Source: Diospyros lotus
Lineage: Eukaryota > Streptophyta > Magnoliopsida > Ericales > Ebenaceae
DNA length: 64,000 nt
Assembly: GCF_014633365.1 (NCBI RefSeq)
Contig: NC_068344.1
Coordinates: 33,602,670-33,666,669 of the forward strand
Direction: 5' to 3'
In this document: piece after piece, positions 1 to 11,100 of the stretch
How positions within the stretch are numbered: position 1 is the stretch's first letter
Layout of the letters: every line of letters starts with the position of its first letter
The notes under the pieces: model-generated
The model's input: only the letters and a program-made list of their open reading frames with translations
What the model was told of the DNA's origin: nothing
Databases searched by the model: none
Position numbers and translations under genes: made by a program

Positions 1-59
1 TAGCCTGGCCTAGCCAACTCCCCTCCCCATCCACAGGATGCTTGCCCAGCATAACTACC

Positions 60-409
60 TGTCACGAACCTAGGGTTCGTGATAGGTTAAAAGAGGAATT
101 GGGGAATGAAATCAGAATTGTAGGAGGGGGAAATCAGTAGAAAAAGAGAGAGATATTGAGAGAGAAAGGGGAAGAAGTAAGAGGAACGTGAGGGAGATTG
201 GAGAGAGAGACTTAGAGAGAAAATAGACATTCAATATCAATTTCAGCATGCCCTCTCCTCTTACAATGGGCCTTTTTATAAGCCTTAGTTAGCTCCTTAA
301 CTAATTTCTAACAGCACCCATGTGCTCTCTAACAAACACCCAAATATCTCCTAACAAACTAATATAACTAATTACATTATTACCTTCTAATTACCCTTAG
401 GACATGACA
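60..409 (-). repeat. 3' LTR of the 60-3510 element
   Basis: This 350-bp repeat has TG...CA ends and matches 3159-3510 at about 98% by eye. Read on the minus strand it is the downstream LTR, because the polypurine tract abuts its right edge on the plus strand. The plus-strand stretch about 100-230 is purine-rich (GAGAGA tracts). Confidence 0.88.
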
Positions 410-472
410 ATTTCCCCCCCTTGAAATGTTTTTTGTCCCCAAGAAACTTATTACCATCTAGCCGTTGCTTCT

Positions 473-1564
473 TTATCCAATGCCCGCCTTCTCTATCTGA
501 TTTTTCTTTCTTTCTTTTCTTGTCCTTCTAGGCCTTTTCTTCTTCCTCATTCCTAAATATCCAAGATCAATCCCCGTCGTAATTCGGCCTAGAACTTCAA
601 TAGGAGCAATTTGATAGAGTTCAAGTTCAATACCAGCAGCAGTTGTTCCTACACCTCCATGGTGCACCACAGCTGCACATTGAAAGATACGATCAGCATC
701 CTCGAAATGCAGCAATGGAAGATTGCAGATTTGCCTTGGACACTCATACCAAGGCTGTTTGTGAGCATTAGCCTTAGGAGCTGTTGCAACTTCAATTTCA
801 GCCAACAAATCATCCCTCCATGCAGTAGACAGCAACTTGGATTTGCTAGTGGAAGTAAAAAACAACACAGCAATGGAAGTTTTGTTCCCTTCGGCAAAAT
901 CTTCGACTTCTTCAGCTATCTCCCTTGGCCTTCCTGCCAAAACCAGCACTAGGGGCTGTCTGATACCTATTTTAACCCCAGCCAAGGATGATTCAACCTT
1001 CTTTGGATCCAAAGACAAAGGAGCAATATACTTAGGGCCTTCTTTAATTGCATGTGGTCCATCACAATCTTGACCCGGCCTAGGATAAATATTGCAGGTA
1101 TTCCCACTCTTAGCTTCCGGTAGGTCCAGAATCGGAGGGAGAATTCCAGCTCCAATATCTGTATAAATTGCTGATCCTTCAATCAGATTTTCTTGACTCA
1201 ATGCTATTCCATTTCCCACAAACTTCTGATCTGGAACACTACCAAATCCTTTCGCCCATGCACTAGCCACCCGGGGTAATGAGTTGACTTTGGCTTCCTC
1301 TATCACTTCATCAATTGCTTCCCTATTATTTCCTTGCAACCTTTCAGTAGATGCATCTTGGGGTATTATTTTTTCTTCTAACTTCTCAATCACTGCAACT
1401 GAATCCCCTTCCTGCCATCTTGACTTCTCCTTCGGTTGGTCCATTTTGAGAAATTCCTCCTTGTTAAAACTTCCGTGATAATCATTGAAGTATTCCGCAG
1501 GGAAATTGTAATGATACTCCTTAGATAGTATCATTGCAAACTCTTGCAACTTCTCGCGAAACAT
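473..1564 (-). CDS. ORF with a GT28/sterol-glucosyltransferase-like motif inside an LTR element
   Basis: This open frame of 363 codons occupies the 3' half of the element and ends about 50 bp before the polypurine tract. Near residues 294-310 it reads CAAVVHHGGVGTTAAGI. That matches the donor-sugar-binding signature of family-28-type UDP-glycosyltransferases, such as plant sterol 3-beta-glucosyltransferases, where a His-His-Gly-Gly segment precedes Gly-Thr. The sequence just before it (HFEDADRIFQ) also fits the family. The usual continuation (pro-rich FGDQPFW-type segment) is missing: after residue 312 the frame runs into a short unrelated tail rich in Arg and Lys. The N-terminal two thirds is not recognised and lacks the usual N-terminal glycosyltransferase fold signatures. 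It shows no CCHC knuckle or gag signature. The best reading is a host gene fragment captured by the retroelement. Whether a protein is made is unknown. Confidence 0.5.
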   Translation of the reverse strand: MFREKLQEFAMILSKEYHYNFPAEYFNDYHGSFNKEEFLKMDQPKEKSRWQEGDSVAVIEKLEEKIIPQDASTERLQGNNREAIDEVIEEAKVNSLPRVASAWAKGFGSVPDQKFVGNGIALSQENLIEGSAIYTDIGAGILPPILDLPEAKSGNTCNIYPRPGQDCDGPHAIKEGPKYIAPLSLDPKKVESSLAGVKIGIRQPLVLVLAGRPREIAEEVEDFAEGNKTSIAVLFFTSTSKSKLLSTAWRDDLLAEIEVATAPKANAHKQPWYECPRQICNLPLLHFEDADRIFQCAAVVHHGGVGTTAAGIELELYQIAPIEVLGRITTGIDLGYLGMRKKKRPRRTRKERKKNQIEKAGIG

Positions 1565-3145
1565 TCAACCGAATTTCTTGCACTCTTCATCAAACCCACT
1601 GTTGGTTCCTTTGTCCAATTGGCTGATCCCCTTCTTATGTTCCTTGTTGTTGCCCACTGAAAATGCAGCCTTCTTTGGCTGCCATTGAAGCTCCATTTCA
1701 GCTGAAAATGAAACATTCTTCTGCTGCAATTGAAGCTCCCGCGCACTGCTCCCCTTAGCTGATTTTTCACAATTAGCATACTTCGAAGACCACATACTGC
1801 TCTTCTTCAAACAAGTTAACCCAAAATTCAAAGCCAAAATTAACCTTTGCTTCCCTTTACTCACAGTCTAGAATTTCGATTGGAATCCACCGCCTGAAAT
1901 TACTGCTCCATTATGATCTATCTTAATGAAGTCGGATCGAAATTACCGCAAACGAGCGCTGGAATTCACAGCCAAGAATCACCCATCCAAATTCACCTTC
2001 AAAAATCCACTCCCAGCTGCTCCGAACTTTGCTCAGCTTCTCCACTTGCAGCTGATTCTTAATCAATAGCCTTCCTTGCTCACCGAAGGCACTGTCGGAC
2101 ACCGCGTCTCTAACTCTCTGCTGCCGCTGCCGCTGCCGCTGCTCGCAATTGCTGCAGATTCAACAATCGCTTGGCCTCGAATCCGCTTCAGCTTATGGCT
2201 AGTGATGCATCAAGCTTGCTTCCCTCGGTTATGCTCTGAGTTGGCTTTCTAGAATGGTCGGAATCTCCTTCTGATCAAGGAGGAAAGCACGGTTCACCAA
2301 CACGGTTCAGAAGGCAACCCCAAACCGTAGCACACACAGTGCCTTCCGATCAAAGCGGCAACAACCGCAAAACTCTAGTCGAAATTCCAATTAAAACCAC
2401 CACACCTCAGCCGCACCTCTTCTTTCGGCCTCAGCTATCCGGCTTCCTCTTCAAGACTCGGACAGGAGTGTTCAGAATTCCCAGCGATAACCGCCTCACA
2501 TCAACATCGAAAATCACTAGATCCTGCTTTCCCCTTCAATTCCAATTAATAGTTACCGAAATTATTGGCCGAGAGTCACTCACCTGTTGCACCTTCCAAT
2601 TCCGAACTAAGGGTGCTCGCTTGCTTGGAGATTAACACCTCCCAGCGCCAGCTACTGCCCAATCACCGACCATTGAAAATGGCCACGACACCCACTGCAC
2701 CACCGTGAGGAACCCGCTGCACAATCACCAGACCTACTGCAATTAATTCGGCTGCAACACCCACTCCCTTGCCTACTCAGATCGCGATCGATTGGAACTC
2801 CTGCACCAGTCGCGACCTCCTGGCCATTAGCATCGACCTCTGGTCACCTCCTCTATCACGGTCGGATACGAGAATCACTAGCCAAATACCGTCCTCTGAC
2901 TCAACCATCAGAGTCTTAGCCGAAGTCACTCCTCCTTTAGATCCGAGCCGACACTCACCTCCTCGTGCATTGGAATCAATCCGAGATTCAAGGGACGTCT
3001 CCGTGTTCAAAAATCGGACAATAGTGTCTCTGATCTACAACCGCGTCCAAAAGCAGGAGCCCCGACCCAATCGGAATTCATCTGACTAGCTCGCCACTGA
3101 AATTCGCCTTCAACTGAAATCAAATCCACAGCCAATGATTGACTA
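1565..3145 (-). other. Leader region of the 60-3510 element, no gene seen
   Basis: About 1.6 kb lies between the primer-binding site and the ORF. Only short frames occur, none with a recognisable domain. A CTGCCG-type trinucleotide tract lies near 2120-2142. Base composition is richer in GC than the surrounding host DNA, so it may hold further captured exon pieces, but none could be named. Confidence 0.4.
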
Positions 3146-3156
3146 CTCTGATACCA
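3146..3156 (-). promoter_or_regulatory. Primer-binding site, tRNA-iMet type
   Basis: The minus strand reads TGGTATCAGAG, complementary to the 3' end of plant initiator tRNA-Met. It starts two bases inside the 5' LTR. It fixes the element's orientation and the site of first-strand DNA synthesis. Confidence 0.85.
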
Positions 3157-3158
3157 TT

Positions 3159-3510
3159 TGTCACGAACCTAGGGTTCGTGATAGGTTAGAAGAGGAATTG
3201 GGGAATGAAATCAGAATTGTAGGAGGGGGGAAATCAGTAGAAAAATGGAGAGATATTGAGAGAGAAAGGGGAAGAAGTAAGAGGAACGTGAGGGAGATTG
3301 GAGAGAGAGACTTAGAGAGAAAATAGACATTCAATATCAATTTCAGCATGCCCTCTCCTCTTACAATGGGCCTTTTTATAGGCCTTAGTTAGCTCCTTAA
3401 CTAATTTCTAACAGCACCCATGTGCTCTCTAACAAACACCCAAATATCTCCTAACAAACTAATATAACTAATTATATTATTACCCTACTAATTACCCTTG
3501 GGACATGACA
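3159..3510 (-). repeat. 5' LTR of the 60-3510 element
   Basis: This 352-bp repeat has TG...CA ends and is the partner of 60-409. On the minus strand it lies just upstream of the primer-binding site, so it would hold the element's promoter and transcription start. Confidence 0.88.
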
Positions 3511-3856
3511 CTACTTTTTTTGAATCATTCCATTTCCTTCAACTACCCCATGGCACACAGTTGTAACAGATAATCTTGCGTCAAATGGCCAAGCTTACCA
3601 AGGAAGCAACCAAACCCTTGATTGTCTCCTACCCAGGAAAATCTCACCTTATCCTAAGACAGCTTCAGAAAAAACATAAGGATCTTGACCTCCCTTAGCA
3701 AAGTCAATTAAGGCACCATCTTCAAACAGAATGTTGTGACACTAGAAGGACATGGATTTATTTTGAATTGATAATTTTGGTAATAATGGACATGCCTAAT
3801 TTATCTTTCCATTTGTGTGCTTACCTGAACAACCATAATAAACAGACCACAAAAGA
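3511..3856. other. Host segment between two retroelements; short coding-like stretch on the minus strand
   Basis: No gene was identified. On the minus strand about 3734-3655 reads as an open stretch of about 25 codons (LFEDGALIDFAKGGQDPYVF and onward) before TAA. It looks protein-like but is not recognised. It could be an exon remnant or chance. Confidence 0.25.
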
Positions 3857-3925
3857 TGTTGGACGGAATTAAGAAGCTGAAGACAAAAAGACTTTCAGCT
3901 AAAGAAGGAATCTAGTAGATATAGA
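3857..3925 (+). repeat. 5' LTR of the Copia element, first part
   Basis: The segment starts TGTTGGACGG like the 3' LTR at 12572 and runs to the hAT insertion point. Its last eight bases, GATATAGA (3918-3925), are the left copy of the hAT target duplication. Confidence 0.9.
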
Positions 3926-3936
3926 CATAGTTATCA

Positions 3937-4066
3937 AAGGCGCGCCTAGGCGCGAGGCGCCTTAAGGCGCCAGTTTGGCGCCTTGCCTTGGCCAAGGCGA
4001 GGCGGTTTTGGCGAGGCCCTCGCCTTGCGCGCCTAGGCGCTGGGGCGTGAGGCGCGCCTAGGCGTG
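3937..4066. repeat. Left subterminal GC-rich motif cluster of the hAT element
   Basis: Multiple copies of GGCGCGCCTAGGCG, GAGGCGC and their complements stand out from AT-rich surroundings. A matching cluster lies at 7801-7871. By analogy with other hAT elements these are probable transposase-binding sites. Confidence 0.7.
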
Positions 4067-4094
4067 CCTCATGAAACTGAGGTTTTCTACTTAA

Positions 4095-4560
4095 ATCTTG
4101 CAGCCCAATCGCGCTTGCCTCTCCTCCCGACTGCATCCAGCCGCGCTTGCCTCTCCTCTCCAGCTCGCTGCTCGCTCCTCACTCCTCCCGACTATAGCAT
4201 CTACCGTGCTTGCCTCTCCTCCCAACTCGCTGCTCCCTGGCCCTCCCTGCTCGCTCGCCCTCGCCCGATCTTCCATTCTTCCTCTTCCTCTCTAGCCCTA
4301 GCCGCGCGGCCGCGCCTGCCTCCTCTCTTCCTCTTCTCTCCAGCTCGCCCTCGCCCGATCTTCTTCTTCCTCTCCTCTCCAGCTGCGACCCCCTCCTCTC
4401 TTTCTCTCCAGCCCCAGCCCGATCCTCCTCTTCCTCTTTGCCGCGCCTGCCTCCTCTCTTCCTCTCCTCTCCAGCTCGCTGCTTGCTCGATCTTCCTCTC
4501 CAGTCTCCAGCCGCGCCCTTTCTTCTATTCTCCTCTGCTGAGTCTGCCCACGCCACGGTC
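4095..4560 (+). repeat. Pyrimidine-rich degenerate tandem repeat upstream of the hAT transposase
   Basis: Imperfect copies of a CTTGCCTCTCCTCTCCAGCT-like unit fill this stretch. Long frames are open on both strands only because of the composition bias, so no protein is called. It lies in the 5' untranslated or promoter region of the transposase. Confidence 0.6.
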
Positions 4561-4842
4561 TTCTCCTCTCTTCCTCGCCTCTTCTCATCTGCTCTTGAGC
4601 TCTTCAAGTTGAAGCTGCTAAGGGCCTAAAGCTGCTGCCGCCGCTGCCCACATCTTCTCCTATATTCATAATTTCATATTGTAAGTTCTTTAGTTGTATT
4701 TTATTTGTTTATTTCATGCATTTTTGCTTAATTTATTTTGTTGGCAGCTGGTTGCTGAAATTTGCTTTTAAGTCTTTATAATTTATTTCTATAATTAAGA
4801 GAATTTTGATGAAATTGGAACTGTGTTGCAACAGCCCAATAA

Positions 4843-5125
4843 ATGTCGTCAACCACTTGCAAAACGGACCCGGCATGGAATTATTTTGAAGCTGATCCTA
4901 ATGATAGAAATACCACCACATGTAAATTTTGTCGTAAAGTAACAAAAGGTGGTATATTTCGGGCGAAACAACATCTTGTGGGCGGTTTTAGGAATACTAA
5001 AGCTTGTCCAAAATGTCCTCCATCAGTAAAAGAAGAGATTGGAGAGTACATGAAAAAGAAGAAAAATAACAGGGATGAGCGAAATATAGCATCGTTAGAT
5101 GATGATATTCAATTTGGTGAAGGGT

Positions 5126-5156
<31 letters not shown>

Positions 5157-7528
5157 GCCGCTGCCTCAAAGTAGAAAAAGACCCAATGTATCTACCGGAA
5201 GTGGAAGCGGTATTGGTAGTATTGGTAGTGTTAAAGGGCCAACACAAAAAGGTCCACTTGATGTTTTTCTTAAAGACCCAGAAGTTAATGTGTTGAAAAG
5301 CAAGGGCAAAGGAAAGCAAACAAGGTTGGGTGAGCGTGATTTTGCAAAAAAAGAGTTAAGAGCTCGAGTTTGTAGAAGCTTTGCACGATGGATGTATGAT
5401 GCAGGCATTCCATTCAATGCAGTGACATATGACAGTTTTAAAGTATTTATAGAAGCAGTTGGTCAGTATGGTCCGGGTGTGAAGCCGCCTAGTTACCATG
5501 AAGTCAAGGTTCCCCTTCTCAAACAAGAGGTGGAAGCCACTCGTGAAATGATGAAAGATCATGAAGAGGCGTGGGCCAAATATGGATGTTCCATTTTGTC
5601 AGATGGCTGGAAAGACAAGAGGGAAAGGACATTGATTAACTTTTTAGTCAATTCTCCTAAAGGAAGTATGTTCTTGGAGTCTGTTGATGGTTCTAGCTAT
5701 TCAAAGACAGGGGAAAAGATGTTTCAATTATTAAGTAAATGTGTGGAAAAGATTGGAGTAAGAAATGTGGTGCAAGTGGTCACCGATAGTGCTTCAAACA
5801 ATGTTTTAGCAGGTATGAAATTCATTTTTGTAATTTGTATTATGTTTATAAATAGAACAATTTGAATATTCATTAGATATTTATTATTTACTAATATCTT
5901 GTTAATTTCACTCTAAATAATAACAGGAAGATTTTTGGAGGCAAAATATCCTACGTTGTTTTGGACACCATGTGCAGCGCACTGTTTGGATTTAATGTTG
6001 GAAGATATTTTCAAGTTACCTAATATGAAGAAGACATTTGAGAGAGCTGTTATGGTGAATAGCTATATCTATACTCGTTCGGGTCTAGTAAACATGCTTA
6101 GAAGGTTTACTGACAAGAAAGAGTTGTTGAGGCCTGCAAAAACACGGTTTGCAACTGCCTTTATCACTTTGGGCAGGATGCATAGTCTGAAAAGCAACCT
6201 TAGAAGGATGTTTACCTCCGAGGAGTGGATGACAAGCAAGTGGGTAAAAGAAGCGGGGGCTAAAAAGGTTGTAGAAGTGATTTTGATGCCTTCATTTTGG
6301 AACAATGTTGTATTTGCTTTAAAGGTGGCTGGTCCATTGGTACGTGTATTGCGCTTAGTGGATGGTGAGAAGAAGCCTGCTATGGGATACATATATGAGG
6401 CCATGGATAGGGCCAAAGAAGCGATTGCTAACTCTTTTAATGGGGATGAAAAGAAGTATGCACCCATTTTTCAGATTATTGATAATCGATGGGATGTTCA
6501 GCTTCATCGCCCCTTGCACGCAGCTGGTTGGTACTTGAACCCAGAATATTTCTACAAGGCTGAACGTATAGATCCAGAGATCATGACTGGCTTATATGAA
6601 TGCATTAGAAAGTTAAATCCAGATATAAAGGTTCAAGACCAAATTGATGCTGAGCTTTCGATGTATAACAATGCAGATGGGTTCTTTGGAAACTATATGG
6701 CTATTAGAAAGAGAGCTGAGAAATCACCAGGTACACATATATATATTACATTATATATATAATCATTCTAGATAATAGATAATAACTAACCCATGAATTT
6801 TATTGGACAGCTGAATGGTGGGCTTCATATGGAATGTCACACCCACGTTGCAAAAATTTGCAATTAAAATTCTTAGCTTGACTTGTAGTTCATCTGGGTG
6901 TGAACGTAATTGGAGTGTGTTTGAAAATGTAAGTGCATTGTACATATACACTTACAATTTTTATTAGTAGTTGGTTTGTTTCATGTAACTTATTCTTAGT
7001 ATGTTTTTGCATAAATTGTTGCAGCTTCATACTAAACGGAGAAACAGGCTTGATCAACTTCGTTTAAACGACTTGGTGTTTGTGAAATACAATAGAGCAT
7101 TGAGGCGTCGATATCAAATGCGTGATACCATTGACCCTATCATATTGACCGACATTGATGAAAGCAATGAATTGTTGACTGGAAAACTTGATGAGGAGAA
7201 TGATAAAGATGATGAAACTGTTTTTCCAGATGACATTGGGGATGGGTTGACATGGAGTAATGTTGCTGCGGCTGCAAGAGTTGGAGAGCCTAGTTATCAA
7301 TTTAGAACTAAACAAACTCGATCACAATTGGGATCAACTTCGGTTTCGACTTCAAAGCGGCGAGTAACTCAAGAGATTGAAGAGGAGGAAAGTGAGGCAA
7401 GGACCGAAGATGATGAAGACTTGGAAGAGGGAGAAGAATTGAGAGATGAAGAAGAAGATGAAGGGGTGATTGAAGGGGATGATGAAGATATTGACCTTGA
7501 TGTTGATGATCTCCTTGATGATGATTGA
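4843..7528 (+). pseudogene. hAT transposase, four exons, one frameshift
   Basis: Exons are 4843-5812, 5927-6730, 6811-6928 and 7025-7528, all with GT-AG borders. Exon 1 starts at the ATG at 4843 and encodes a BED-type zinc finger (C27, C30, H44, C55), an acidic run from a (GAT)n tract (about 5128-5156), and a DUF659-type core with ILSDGW and VVTDSASNN, which carry the first two catalytic acids of the RNase-H-like fold. Exon 2 continues with FWTPCAAHCLDLMLED. Exon 3 carries the hAT signature CERNWSVFEN, with the third catalytic acid, but in a different frame from its start: a one-base loss near 6838-6843 throws the normal splice frame into TGA. Exon 4 gives the C-terminal dimerisation region (HTKRRNRLDQLRLNDLVFV) and a very acidic tail. 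The enzyme would excise and reinsert the element in the nucleus. This copy is probably inactive unless the frameshift is a sequencing error. Confidence 0.88.
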
Positions 7529-7800
7529 TTAAAAAACTTTTTTATATTGATTGTGGACTTGTAGTGTTTATGTGTTTGTTTAAAACTTTGCATTATAATT
7601 GGTACTTGGTAAAGTTTAAGACTTTAAGTTTGAACTTTGATGATGTTTCTAGTTTAGAATTTGCATGATGAATGAATTAACTTTGATGTTGTTAGTTTAT
7701 AGAATTTGAAGATAATGAATCATGAATGATATGAATGTGTTATTATTGATAATTTGATAGTTGTTTATGATTTTACAAGATTTTGAGTTTTTTTCCTAAA

Positions 7801-7871
7801 AGGCGCGCCTCGCCTCGTGCGCCTCGCGCCTCAGGCTCCAGGACCTTTTGCGCCTCGCTGCGCCTCGCGCC
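7801..7871. repeat. Right subterminal GC-rich motif cluster of the hAT element
   Basis: Repeated GCGCCTCGC motifs mirror the left cluster. The cluster is shorter (about 70 versus 130 bp), an asymmetry also seen in other hAT families. Confidence 0.68.
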
Positions 7872-7892
7872 TTTCAGAACTATGGATATAGA

Positions 7893-8118
7893 TAAATTAG
7901 AGTAGATAATGTTAAATTTATATAGTGTAAAATCATGTTACAAAGCTGTTTTTAATCCCTAAGTTTTAGGAGAAAGCTCCCCTATTGTTTAGGAGATAGA
8001 TATTCTAAATCTTCTCCTATTTTCTAGGAGATAGATAAGGATTCTAAGCTGTATATAAACTCTCCATGAGTTTAATTAATATTCATTCAAATCTTTAATC
8101 TTTCTAAGACTTGTTTCA
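7893..8118 (+). repeat. 5' LTR of the Copia element, second part
   Basis: The LTR resumes after the second GATATAGA (7885-7892) and continues to the primer-binding site. Together with 3857-3925 it makes 295 bp, the same length as the 3' LTR. A repeated AGGAGATAGAT motif and a TATATAAAC box near 8051 are shared by both LTRs. Confidence 0.9.
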
Positions 8119-8130
8119 TGGTATCAAAGC
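8119..8130 (+). promoter_or_regulatory. Primer-binding site of the Copia element
   Basis: TGGTATCAAAGC follows the 5' LTR directly. It differs at one position from the usual plant tRNA-iMet site TGGTATCAGAGC, a probable point mutation. Confidence 0.8.
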
Positions 8131-8178
8131 CTGGTTCCGTTTTTATAGTCAGTTTTTTCATTAGCTGCAATCGAGAAT

Positions 8179-11100
8179 ATGGCAAATCATCATCAGAATC
8201 CTACTCTAACAAAGGCATCAGCCACAAGTTCTCCGAGTATTCTTCCTCATCTTTCTTCTGCAGCGAGTTATTCCAGCAGTCCGATTGATCACCATCCACT
8301 ACGAATCACTCACCATAGACTAAATGGGAGTAACTTCAGGGAGTGATCTCAATCGGTGATGTTAGTTATCAAAGGAAAAAGAAAAGGAGGTTACTTAACT
8401 GGGTCTATTCCTTCTCCAGCAACGACAGCAGCTACATATGGTGTTTGGGAGGCCGAAAACTCCACCATAATGGCCTGGTTAATAAACTCAATGGAGCTTA
8501 AGGTTGGTAGGGCTTATCTATTTTATAAAACTGCAAAAGAGGTGTGGGATTCGGTCCAAGAGATGTACTGGGACCTGGAGAATTCATCCCAGTGCTTTGA
8601 GATCCGATCTGCCATCAGAACAACTCGCCAAGGTACTTTAACTGTTACTGATTATTTTAATCTCCTAATTGAGCTATGGAATGAGATGGATCTTTTCTAT
8701 ACTTTTGGAAGTGTTTGGAAGACAGTGATCTATACAATAAAATGATTGAAAAGGATAGGGTGTTTGATTTTCTCCATGGGTTGAACTCGGAATTGGATGA
8801 AGTTAGAGGAAGAATATTGGGGACAAAGCCCTTGCCCTCTCTCAAGGAGGTTTTTTCAGAAGCAAGAAGGGAAGAGAGCAGGCGCAGAGTGATGTTAAAT
8901 CAGCAAAGTGAGGTTGCTATGACCAACCAAAACTCAGCTCTTGCTACATTTACACGGGAGGAATCTCTACCTAAGAATCCAGGGAGGGACAAACAATGGT
9001 GTGACCACTGCAAGAAGCCTTACCATACCAAGGAGACCTGCTGGAAACTCCATGGCAAACCAGCCAACTGGAAGCCACGAAACAAAAAGGAATCTGCACA
9101 ATCAGCTTATGTAGCAGAAGTACCAACAGAAGCTGAAAAAAATACCAATTTAAATCTGACCGAGGATCAGATTCAAGCCTTGTATAGGCTTCTTAACCAA
9201 GGTACAACATCCACCAGTCTTCCTAAGGCATCTACTGCTATTCAAGGTAATTTTTCCTACTCTTTAGTTTTAAAAAGGCTTCCTAATAATGTTTGGATAG
9301 TAGACACCGGTGCATCCGATCATATGGCTAGCTCAGCTTCTTGCATGACAGAATATATCCCATGTAATACCTCTATTGAGATCTCTATGGCCGATGGAAC
9401 TACTTCTCCTGTTATGGGGTTTGGGACTATTTGTATTTCTGGACTAAAATTGAAATCAGTCCTGCATGTCCCTGGTTTACAATGCAACCTATTATCAGTC
9501 CATAAGATTACCCAAGATATGAACTGTTATATCACTTTCTTCTCTTCCCATTACTTGTTTCAGGACCAAGCCTCAGGGAGGATGATTGGCAATGCTAGGG
9601 CAAAAGACGGCTTATACTACTTCATAGAGGATACCTCAATTTTTGCAACAAATAAAGCTGGTTTAACAGTCACTACTAATGCCAAAATTCTTTTATGGCA
9701 TAAAAGATTAGGACATCCAAGTTTTCCCTACTTACAGTTTTTGTATCCTCAGTTTTTCATCAATAAAAATCAGAATTTTGCATGTGAGCAGTGCACTCTT
9801 GCTAAACAAACCCAGGCCTCTCATCCTATTCAACCCTATAAATCATCTACTCCTTTCAATTTAATTCACAGCAATATTTGGGGACCAGCTAAACACCCAA
9901 ATATTTCTGATTTTCGATGGTTTATTACATTCATTGATGATCACACTAGGGCTTGTTGGATCTACCTAATGCAAAAAAAATCAGAAGCCAGTTTTATCTT
10001 CAAGAAATTTCATAAACTGATCCTGAATATGTTTCAAATCTCCATTCATATCCTTCGAACCGATAATGGTCAAGAATATTTCTCTCATAACCTTACAAAC
10101 TATCTCTCAGAACATGGTATTTATCATCAAAGTTCATGCCCTTATACACCACAACAGAATGACATTGCAGAAAGAAAAAATAGGCACATCTTAAAGATGG
10201 CCCGAGCAATGATGTTTACTTCAAATGTTCCCTATTTTTACTGGGGAGAAGTTGTGCTTACAGCAGCATATTTAATTAACCGCCTCCCCTCCAAACCCTT
10301 GGGTTTTAAGACTCCCCTTGATCTTCTTTGTCAATCCTTTCCAAATACTATGTTTCCTAATTCTATTTCTCCCAAGATTTTTGGTTGTGTTGTGTACATA
10401 CACAATCACAGTCCTTCCCGTACCAAACTTGACCCAAAAGCCATCAAATGCATTTTTATTGGGTATTCTCCTTCCCCAAAAGGTTATAAGTGTTATTGTC
10501 CTAACACTCGGAAGATCTTTGTGACCACCGATGCTACATTTTATGAAGATCTTCCCTTTTACCAATCATTTGGTCTTCCTACTATCAATCTGTCCTCTCC
10601 TCCTCACTTGTTCTCCATTGACCATTTGTTGCCAGTATGCTCTCAAGGGGGAGAATTGCCACCTGAGAACATACTGGCAGAACAATCCCAATCGTCACTT
10701 ATGCCAAATGCAGCCATCTCTCCTAAACCCATGCCCTGTTCTGGTGCTGATAATCCACCACCGCCCAGCTTAAGGGCTGATGATCCTTTATTGGTGTACT
10801 CAAGACGTCCTCGGCCTAAACATTGCCAGTCATCACTTCCAGAAGCTGGTCAAGAAACTGACCAGCCTGCCAGTGGCCAAGATAATTTTGATTGGGCTAT
10901 GCCAATTGCTCTAAGAAAGGGTGTAAGATCATGTGTAAAGTACCTTATGATTAATCATTTGTCTTACTTTAAATTGTCTCCCCAGTTCAAAGTTTTTGTG
11001 GCACAAATTGACAGCATCCGAGTCCCAAAAAATGTTCAAGAAGCTATGAGTGATCCCAAATGGAAGAATGTTGTTATGGAGGAAATGAATGCTCTTATAA

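Larger units (their letters stand above)
60..3510 (-). mobile_element. Non-autonomous LTR retrotransposon with a captured-gene-like ORF
   Basis: Two direct repeats of about 350 bp (60-409 and 3159-3510) start TGTCACG and end GACATGACA. Beside the right copy the plus strand reads CTCTGATACCA (3146-3156), the complement of a tRNA-Met primer-binding site. Beside the left copy a C-run (plus strand, about 410-424) is the complement of a polypurine tract. The element is therefore transcribed on the minus strand, with the right repeat as 5' LTR. The flanks CTACC (55-59) and CTACT (3511-3515) make an imperfect 5-bp target duplication. The 2.7-kb interior holds no reverse transcriptase, integrase or protease, so it would need enzymes supplied in trans. 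The LTRs differ at roughly eight positions by eye, suggesting a fairly recent insertion. Confidence 0.88.
3926..7884 (+). mobile_element. hAT transposon, apparently full-length but with a frameshifted transposase
   Basis: The element is 3959 bp. Its ends are inverted repeats of 19 bp, CATAGTTATCAAAGGCGCG (3926-3944) and the complement of 7866-7884, matching at 17 positions. It is flanked by a perfect 8-bp duplication GATATAGA (3918-3925 and 7885-7892), the length typical of hAT. Inside each end is a GC-rich field of short GGCGCG/GAGGCG motifs (3937-4066 and 7801-7871); hAT transposases are known to bind subterminal repeats of this kind. The transposase gene lies between. The element inserted into the 5' LTR of a Copia element and is therefore the younger of the two. 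Confidence 0.94.

Noticed and set aside
4064..4629. Long overlapping reading frames of 140-180 codons on both strands
   Set aside because: The stretch is a degenerate CT-rich repeat; frames stay open because of composition, and the peptides are low-complexity Ser/Leu/Pro or Arg/Glu.
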